Assembly (NCBI RefSeq): GCF_000785535.1
Contig: NZ_CP007595.1
Location: 3,804,439-3,868,438, forward strand
Direction of reading: 5' to 3'
From: Arthrobacter sp. PAMC 25486
Lineage (GTDB): Bacteria > Actinomycetota > Actinomycetes > Actinomycetales > Micrococcaceae
DNA length: 64,000 nt
Both the position numbers and the translations under genes were made by a program. Positions within the stretch are counted from its first letter, which is position 1. Each line of letters opens with the position of its first letter. The notes beneath the pieces were generated by a model. That model saw only the letters and a list, made by a program, of their open reading frames with translations. It was not told where the DNA came from and did not search any database. Shown one piece after another: positions 58,333 to 64,000 of this stretch.

Positions 58333-60705
58333 CTAGCGGTGCAGGCCGATTTCCGCCGTGCGGCCCATGAGCCCGGCCGTGTTGACCGTGACGACTGTGT
58401 TGCCGTCGGCGTCCAGTGACAGTGTGGCACCTGCGCCGGAGGTGATGCGCCGGTATTTGGTGCCGGCAATGGTTACTGAAACAGACTCGGCGGCCTGGGT
58501 GGGGTCGGCCACGGCCAGTGTGCCCTGGCCCGGGTTGCCGTCAAAGAGCGCGCAGGCGGCGCGGTCCGCGGAGATGGATCCCACCGTTCCTGGCTGCCAG
58601 AAGATGGCGGCTTCCTGCTTGACGCCGAAGGAAACACCCTGCCCCACGGCGTCATTGCGCAGCACCCGGGGCGCCTTGCGAGCTGCCTTCTCCGTGTTCT
58701 TCGGGGTGGCCCCGGGCAGCAGCGCATAGGCGTAGCCTGCGGCATCCGGGTTGGCGCCGTGGCTGATCAGCAAGGTGGCGTACTCGCGCTGGATGGCCGC
58801 GACGGGGCCGCTGGTGTGGATGTTTCGCCACGATCCTTCGCGTTGTTCCCGCAGCACCGTCACGGGTTCGTCCCCCAGGAAAAGGTAGCCTCCGGTGCCC
58901 TCCACGTGGGCCCACGTGGGGTTTTCGTGGACCTCGGTGATGCCGAGGGACGCGGTGTGCGTCCCGCCGTCGACCGTTATGTTGGCCCCGCCTTCTGAAC
59001 CGAGGTTGCGGTGTTCCACCACGGTTTCCACCGGTGCGGTGCTGCCCGTGTGGATGTCCGCACCGAGGGCCACCACCATGTCAGGGGCGTAGAACCAGGC
59101 CTTGCGGGCCGCCATGCCGGTGCCTCCCGGGGCAATCAGGTGCATGCCGACGGCGCCGTTCCGGCCCAGGGTGGTGCCGCCGGTCCATTCATTCTTGGGA
59201 GTGATGGCACCCCACTGCCCCTCGACCCGTGGTGGCAGCGCCGTGGTGTCTGCCGTGATGCCGGGCAGCCGGCCAAGGTTTGCGGTGGGCCAGAATTCGT
59301 CGTCGAAGTGGTCGGCCTTGCCCGTGTAGAGGTAGGTCAGGCCGGAGCCTGTCTGGGCGCCCCAATCGTTTTCGCCGTTGCCGCATTCATACCAGGAGAT
59401 GCGGTTGCTGCACAGGCCCAGGCTCACGGCCCAGCCATTGCCGCGGTACATCGAGCGGTCCATGCCGGCGAAGAAGCTGTGGCCCGGCGCCTCGGCGATG
59501 GGTGCCGTGCCGGAAGCGGCCAGCTCCTTCAGCAGGGCGGTGCGGGGAATGGAGGCGCCTGTCATGGGATTCTCAAAGGTGTTCCGCGAGATCCAGCCCT
59601 GGCACAGGCCGCGCCAGCGTGCCGCCGTGGCCGGGTCCACCGCACGGGACAGCAACAGGATCGATTCAATGGCCATGTCACCATTGGTATAGCTGCGCTC
59701 GTTGGCGCGTGAAATGGCGCGGCCGCGGACGGCATCCATCATTTGGCCGTTGTGCAGGAACGGTGCAAAGGAATCCTCCACAGTCTTGAACAGGATGTCG
59801 CGGCTGGGGTCCGACACCGCATGGTCCGATTCACCCAGCAAGGAGAACAGCTTGGCGAGGCCGCCGAGCAGCACCAGCCCATAGGTGCCTGTGTAGGCGA
59901 TGGTGGAGTGCTGCACAAATGAGCCGTCGGAGAAGAATCCGTTGCCGCTGGTGACGTATTGCCACACTTCGCTCAGGGCGTCGATGGCTGCAGCCAGCCG
60001 GACGGGGTCGTTGGCAACAATGGAGCGGATGATGATGCCCTGGCAGATGTCCACCCGGTTGGCGCCCTCGGAGAGGATCGGCCCGCGTTCAGCAGGGAAC
60101 TGCAGGGTGGGGTCCGGAATGTAGTGGTCTACGGCTGCTGCATAGCGGTCCAGCAGATCCGCCGGCACGTGGTTGCCAAGGATGGCCAGGGTTTCGCCCA
60201 GTGGCCGGGGCACACCGATTTCCCAGTTCCACCAGTTGCCGAATTCCTTCTGGTCCTTGTTGTAAATGAGGCGGTTGCTGTCCTCCAAGGCTGCCAGAAT
60301 GTGGGCCAGCAATGTGGCGCTGCCCTCGTGGTGTGAGCCGGGGGTGGTCCAGGCGGCAGCCATTTGGGCCAGTCGCTTGTACGTCGTGACCATGTGCACA
60401 TCGGAGGTGAACGCGGCGTCGGCGAAGACCTGCACCCGGCTGCCCTCCGGCAGCAGCCTGGCCACTGACTTGCTGACAGCGGAGTCCAGTGCAGCCAGTG
60501 AAACTGCGTAGTCCGCATCCCCTGCGGTGATCAGTTTCCGTCCGGTGACCTGGTCGGCCCACCGTTCGCGCAAGGCAGCAAGCTGCGGTGCGGTGGACGT
60601 CCCCGCGGCGTGGGCCAGCGGGGCAAAGCCTCCGGCGAGCAGGCCCCCAAATGTCAGGGCTCCCACGCCCTGCAGGATGTGTCGTCGAGTCAGTCCATGC
60701 GTCAT
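58333..60705 (-). CDS. Polysaccharide lyase family 8, hyaluronate-lyase type, Tat-exported
   Basis: Start at ATG 60705, with AAGGA upstream. 790 aa. Twin-arginine signal LTRRHILQGVG (residues 5-15), then a hydrophobic stretch to AHAAG. The alpha/alpha toroid has the PL8 catalytic triad: Asn216 (SEGANRVD), His266 (GSFVQHSTIAY) and Tyr275 (TGTYG). The spacing of 50 and 9 residues is the same as in pneumococcal hyaluronate lyase (Asn349, His399, Tyr408). The aromatic patch NWWNWEIG is also present. The C-terminal half is the beta-sandwich superdomain. It cuts hyaluronan, chondroitin or a similar uronic-acid polymer outside the cell by beta-elimination, giving unsaturated disaccharides. Divergent from the second lyase. 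Confidence 0.93.
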   Translation of the reverse strand: MTHGLTRRHILQGVGALTFGGLLAGGFAPLAHAAGTSTAPQLAALRERWADQVTGRKLITAGDADYAVSLAALDSAVSKSVARLLPEGSRVQVFADAAFTSDVHMVTTYKRLAQMAAAWTTPGSHHEGSATLLAHILAALEDSNRLIYNKDQKEFGNWWNWEIGVPRPLGETLAILGNHVPADLLDRYAAAVDHYIPDPTLQFPAERGPILSEGANRVDICQGIIIRSIVANDPVRLAAAIDALSEVWQYVTSGNGFFSDGSFVQHSTIAYTGTYGLVLLGGLAKLFSLLGESDHAVSDPSRDILFKTVEDSFAPFLHNGQMMDAVRGRAISRANERSYTNGDMAIESILLLSRAVDPATAARWRGLCQGWISRNTFENPMTGASIPRTALLKELAASGTAPIAEAPGHSFFAGMDRSMYRGNGWAVSLGLCSNRISWYECGNGENDWGAQTGSGLTYLYTGKADHFDDEFWPTANLGRLPGITADTTALPPRVEGQWGAITPKNEWTGGTTLGRNGAVGMHLIAPGGTGMAARKAWFYAPDMVVALGADIHTGSTAPVETVVEHRNLGSEGGANITVDGGTHTASLGITEVHENPTWAHVEGTGGYLFLGDEPVTVLREQREGSWRNIHTSGPVAAIQREYATLLISHGANPDAAGYAYALLPGATPKNTEKAARKAPRVLRNDAVGQGVSFGVKQEAAIFWQPGTVGSISADRAACALFDGNPGQGTLAVADPTQAAESVSVTIAGTKYRRITSGAGATLSLDADGNTVVTVNTAGLMGRTAEIGLHR

Positions 60706-60987
60706 TGCATAATTCCTTTGCTTCGCGGGCCCCGATACGTGGCGTCGGGACACCATGGGTAGCTAGCAGTCAAGGATGAACGCGGGGGAGGAATAAAGGA
60801 CTACTTCACGCAACTGTCCTTTTGGACAAGGTTGTTACGTCTTAACAGTGAACTACGGAGGCCATTTGGTCCGAACAGTTTCTTTCTCGGCATGACAGCG
60901 AAGTCCTTCTTGATTCGTTGCTTCAGAGGCATATGTACTGTGGGTCACATTTGTTTTTCCGCAGTGTTCCTCAGGAGGACGATCCCC
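60706..60987. promoter_or_regulatory. Divergent promoter region between the two lyase genes
   Basis: 282 bp serving both lyase genes. It contains TGTCC-TTTT-GGACA (60815-60828), a perfect 5-bp dyad, and AAAGGACTACTT (near 60795), which resembles AAGGAGTACTT in front of the transporter operon; either could be a shared regulator site. An AGGAGG ribosome site (60973-60978) stands nine bases before the plus-strand start. Confidence 0.45.
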
Positions 60988-63900
60988 ATGCCCGCTCCAA
61001 CCACGAATATCAGCCGTCGCGGCCTGCTTGCTGTTGCAGCCGCCGGCGCGGCCACAGTGGCCGTTGTGCCCATGTCTCCAGCCGGCGCCGACACCCCGAC
61101 GGAGGGCCAAGCCGCCCTGGTCCCCGCCGTGCCACCAGCAACGCTGGCCGAGCTGGAGGACACTGCGATGGCGCTGAAGCCACCGGTGTTCCTGTTGGAA
61201 ACTGTGGTTCCCGCACAGTTCAGCACCTCCGACAAGTCGCCGTTGAACATTGTGTCCGAGGTGAACCACACCGGCAATTCCAGCCTGCGCTGGGACTACA
61301 AGTCCCACTCCGTGCTCACCGTGCAGGCGCCCTTGGGGATTGTGCCGCCCTCGGCTGCCTCGGGAGGCAACGGGGCGGATATCGGCCTGGACGTCAATAC
61401 CCTGGCTTTCTGGGTGTATCAGTCCACGGCGTCATCTGGGAAGCTGCGCATCGAGGCCGGACGCGGCCGGCGCACGGATGCCTGGTGCGAGATGAACCTG
61501 AACTTCACCGGATGGCGGACGGCGTGGATCCGCTACCAGGACATGGACGGGAAGGCCCGGACGGACATGGACACGCTGCGTTTTGTGGCCCCGTCCGATA
61601 CCGGGACCCTCCACCTCGACCAGCTAATCGTCAACCGGCCGCTGCGCTCGAACTTCCCGTGCCCGGACCGGCAGACGCCGTTTGTCAATCCCGGGGTCCA
61701 CACGGATGCGAACCAGCACTGGCAGGACCTGCTCTGGTTCTCCCAGCTGGCCGCGGAACCGTTGCCTACCCCTGCTCCCACTGCCGGACAGCTGGCCGAC
61801 CTGGACGCTGTCAAGGAAGCCTATGACCGGACGGTGCGCAAGCAAGTAAACGTCACGGCGGCTTCTGTTGACGCCATGGTGGCGAAAATTGACGCGTTGG
61901 GCGTGCCACAGCCAGGTGTTCTCGGCGGTGGAAAGCCAATCAACGGATACCAGATTTCGATCTACCCGCCGGTCATCGCGGCAGACATCAACCGGCTCGC
62001 TCCGACGATTGGATTGAAGGACTTCACCAATCAGATGTTTGAGGTGGCCTCGGCCTACGACTCGACGAAGGACGCAGCTCTGCAGAGCAGCTTGGCCGAT
62101 CTGTACCTCCGGTTGCTCGACTACTTCCATGATCAAGGATGGACCGAAGGCAGCGTCCAAGGGACCATTCACCACCTCGGCTACCAGAATCGGGGCTTCT
62201 ACGACTCGGTGTGGCTGATGCGGGAGCTGCTGGCGTCGCGGGGCAGGCTCGACGAAGTGCGGGAAACCCTGCACTGGATGGTGGGCGTGGGCAGGATCCG
62301 GATGGGGACGGAGCATGCCGACGTGTTCTACAGCGGCGTTTTCGACATCCTCAACACGACACTGCTGGCCTTGCTGGGCAGTGTCTTGCTCACCGACGGG
62401 GAGGCATCCCAAGTGGCTCACCTGAGTTTGCTGCAGCAGTGGCTAAACCACGCCATCAGCCCATCACCGGGGATCCAAGGCGGATTCAAGCCCGACTCCG
62501 CAACCTTCCACCACATGGGCCACTATCCGGCATACGCGCGAGACGGGCTGAGCAAAGGGGCACCGGCGCTGGCCGTGCTCTCGGGCACCAGCTTCGCGAT
62601 CTCCCCGGAATCGCACGAGCGCTGGAACCAGGCCCTGCTGGCGATGCGTTTCTACTCCAACAAGAACAACTTTCCGATCAGCCTGTCCAACAGGCACCCC
62701 AAGGGTGGCGAATCGCTGACGCTGGACGCCTACCGGGTGATGACACTGGCCGGAAGCCCGGATGGCAAACAGGCGCTGGACCCGGTCATGGGGGCTGCGT
62801 TCCTGCGGCTTCTGCCGGCAAAGCCCTCTTCGGCGCAACGTGAATTGGCGGATCAGCTGGCGGGTGCAGGCGTGCTCGCGGAACCAGACCCGACTGGGTG
62901 CCAGGTCATGAACCATGCCGCGCTTGTTTCGCAGCGGCGGGATGGCTGGCTCGTCTCCGTGCGAGGGCACAACCGCCACCTGTGGTCCACTGAGATCTAC
63001 GGTGGTTCCAACGAATATGGTCGCTACGTCACCTATGGCCAAGTGCAGGTGATGAGTGGTGGGGACCCGGTGAGCAATGCTGGCTCGGGCTTTGTCCAAC
63101 CCGGTTGGGACTGGAACAGGTTCCCGGGGACGACCGCGATCCAGCTGCCATTTGAGAAGTTGGCCGCTGCCATCAACCCCTTGGGTGAGGAGATGCTGCT
63201 GACAGACCAGCGTTTGGGCGGTGGCGGTGTGATTGGCGGCAAGAACGGCGCGTTCCTGATGAGCCTGCATGAAAGTGAGGTGTACGACGGTTCGTTTTAT
63301 GCCCGCAAGTCAGTGTTCCTTTTTGACAACAGGGTGGTGGCCCTGGGCAGCGGGATTGAGAACCGCGACCGTAAGAACAGCACGCAAACAACCCTGTTCC
63401 AATGCCATTTGGCCGACGCTTCCGTGCCGACGCAGGATTCGCGGGTGGGCGCGATCACCTCGCTTCCCTACAGTAACGGCGGCGAGCTTGAGGATCCGGT
63501 GTGGCTCCTTGATCCACAAAATGTCGGCTACTACGTGCCCCGCCGCCAGCGTCTGGAGGTGTCCCGGTCGGTGCAAACAGCGCCGGACCAGAGCGGCAAG
63601 ACCGAGGGTGCGCTGCCGTATGCGACAGCAGTCCTTGATCACGGGAGCAGGCCGAAGCGCGAAAAATACGAGTACGCCATGGTGGTGGGTGCCACGGCGG
63701 AAGCCATGACGTCCTTCACGGAGGAGATGGGCCGGCGGGACGGTGCCCCCTACAAGGTGCTCCGGCACGACGACACCGCGCATGTGGTGCAGGACCGGGA
63801 CACCGGAATCACTGCGTACGCAGTGTTCGAAGCCACCAAAAAGCTCACCGACGGTGTGGTGAAGGCGGTTGACACCCCGTCAGTGGTGCTGGTCCAGCCC

Positions 63901-64000
63901 GACGGCGCGGAACTGATTGTCTCGGTGACCGACCCCGACCTGCGCTTCTACAATGGCAAGGACAAGTCCGACCCGCTGCAGTCCCCGTATGGGGCACCGT
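60988..64000 (+). CDS. Chondroitin ABC lyase-type polysaccharide lyase family 8, 3' end outside window
   Basis: One frame runs from ATG 60988 to the window edge without a stop: 1004 codons, close to the about 1020 of Proteus chondroitinase ABC I. The signal has paired Arg (NISRRGLLAVAAAGA) and is Tat-like. An N-terminal lyase-associated beta domain (about 60-230, SLRWDYKS, LAFWVYQST) precedes the catalytic toroid. Aligned by eye, the catalytic residues are His509 and Tyr516 (FHHMGHYPAY, the same 7-residue gap as His501/Tyr508 in Proteus), Arg569 (SLSNRHPKGG) and Glu669 (STEIYGGSN). The beta-sandwich C-domain follows (YARKSVFLFDNRVVALGSGI). It is expected to depolymerise chondroitin/dermatan sulfate and hyaluronan outside the cell. 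Confidence 0.93.
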   Translation, partial: MPAPTTNISRRGLLAVAAAGAATVAVVPMSPAGADTPTEGQAALVPAVPPATLAELEDTAMALKPPVFLLETVVPAQFSTSDKSPLNIVSEVNHTGNSSLRWDYKSHSVLTVQAPLGIVPPSAASGGNGADIGLDVNTLAFWVYQSTASSGKLRIEAGRGRRTDAWCEMNLNFTGWRTAWIRYQDMDGKARTDMDTLRFVAPSDTGTLHLDQLIVNRPLRSNFPCPDRQTPFVNPGVHTDANQHWQDLLWFSQLAAEPLPTPAPTAGQLADLDAVKEAYDRTVRKQVNVTAASVDAMVAKIDALGVPQPGVLGGGKPINGYQISIYPPVIAADINRLAPTIGLKDFTNQMFEVASAYDSTKDAALQSSLADLYLRLLDYFHDQGWTEGSVQGTIHHLGYQNRGFYDSVWLMRELLASRGRLDEVRETLHWMVGVGRIRMGTEHADVFYSGVFDILNTTLLALLGSVLLTDGEASQVAHLSLLQQWLNHAISPSPGIQGGFKPDSATFHHMGHYPAYARDGLSKGAPALAVLSGTSFAISPESHERWNQALLAMRFYSNKNNFPISLSNRHPKGGESLTLDAYRVMTLAGSPDGKQALDPVMGAAFLRLLPAKPSSAQRELADQLAGAGVLAEPDPTGCQVMNHAALVSQRRDGWLVSVRGHNRHLWSTEIYGGSNEYGRYVTYGQVQVMSGGDPVSNAGSGFVQPGWDWNRFPGTTAIQLPFEKLAAAINPLGEEMLLTDQRLGGGGVIGGKNGAFLMSLHESEVYDGSFYARKSVFLFDNRVVALGSGIENRDRKNSTQTTLFQCHLADASVPTQDSRVGAITSLPYSNGGELEDPVWLLDPQNVGYYVPRRQRLEVSRSVQTAPDQSGKTEGALPYATAVLDHGSRPKREKYEYAMVVGATAEAMTSFTEEMGRRDGAPYKVLRHDDTAHVVQDRDTGITAYAVFEATKKLTDGVVKAVDTPSVVLVQPDGAELIVSVTDPDLRFYNGKDKSDPLQSPYGAP

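Overview
The window is 64 kb of high-GC DNA from an actinobacterium that looks like an Arthrobacter-type member of the Micrococcaceae. The evidence is the GC-rich third codon positions, frequent GTG/TTG starts and ATGA/GTGA overlaps, the DUF222-HNH, DUF3263, LytR_C, ThrE and WXG100 families, a DtxR/IdeR-type iron box, and a lone groEL behind two CIRCE operators. I see no rRNA, tRNA, CRISPR array, insertion sequence or phage gene.

Layout. 1-6.7 kb: the end of a KAP P-loop NTPase, two small cytosolic proteins, and a PAS histidine kinase coupled to a response regulator-thioredoxin-reductase-like fusion. 6.8-10 kb: a patch of decayed genes (HigA-like antitoxin with an internal stop, VOC fragment, MmyB-type regulator with a deletion, collapsed DUF2975/HTH pair) around an intact HAD phosphatase. 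10-14.7 kb: alcohol dehydrogenase, then a copper-handling operon (His/Met-rich membrane protein, CopC, PCuAC lipoprotein, Tat-exported DyP peroxidase). 14.9-16 kb: an ArsR-like protein that has lost its DNA-binding domain, coupled to a SRPBCC protein. 16.3-23.5 kb: two successive modules of membrane protein, NarL-type kinase and LuxR-type regulator; the second kinase is frameshifted at a G8 tract. 23.8-32 kb: MHS transporter, 3-hydroxybutyrate-type dehydrogenase, LysR regulator, and a divergent operon of 3-hydroxyisobutyrate dehydrogenase, aldehyde dehydrogenase, class III CoA-transferase and an atypical crotonase. 32-41 kb: TetR plus drug efflux pump, FemAB-like ligase, ThrE exporter, siderophore-interacting protein, uracil-DNA glycosylase, DUF3263, LytR_C and TM2 proteins. 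41.6-49.6 kb: CIRCE-groEL, RNase HI fusion, DUF222-HNH protein, WXG100 protein, and an OmpR-type two-component system.

49.7-64 kb is the most distinctive region: what looks like a glycosaminoglycan-use locus. Two exported family-8 polysaccharide lyases (a hyaluronate-lyase type and a chondroitin ABC lyase type that runs off the window) are transcribed divergently. Next to them lie a Gfo/Idh/MocA oxidoreductase, a GntR regulator with a LacI-type sensor domain, and a tightly overlapping operon of sugar-binding lipoprotein, two permeases and two signal-less formylglycine sulfatases. The suggested flow is: lyases cut chondroitin sulfate or hyaluronan outside the cell, the ABC importer takes up unsaturated, possibly still sulfated, disaccharides, and the sulfatases remove sulfate in the cytoplasm. 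No ABC ATPase, unsaturated glucuronyl hydrolase or sulfatase-maturing enzyme is in the window.

Many intergenic gaps carry long near-perfect palindromes. Several share sequence with each other (GCACGACGGCGG three times, CGAGATG-GAGAT-ACGCCCT twice, AACGCTCC twice with 32-bp tandem repeats), so they look like families of dispersed palindromes, many placed where terminators would be.
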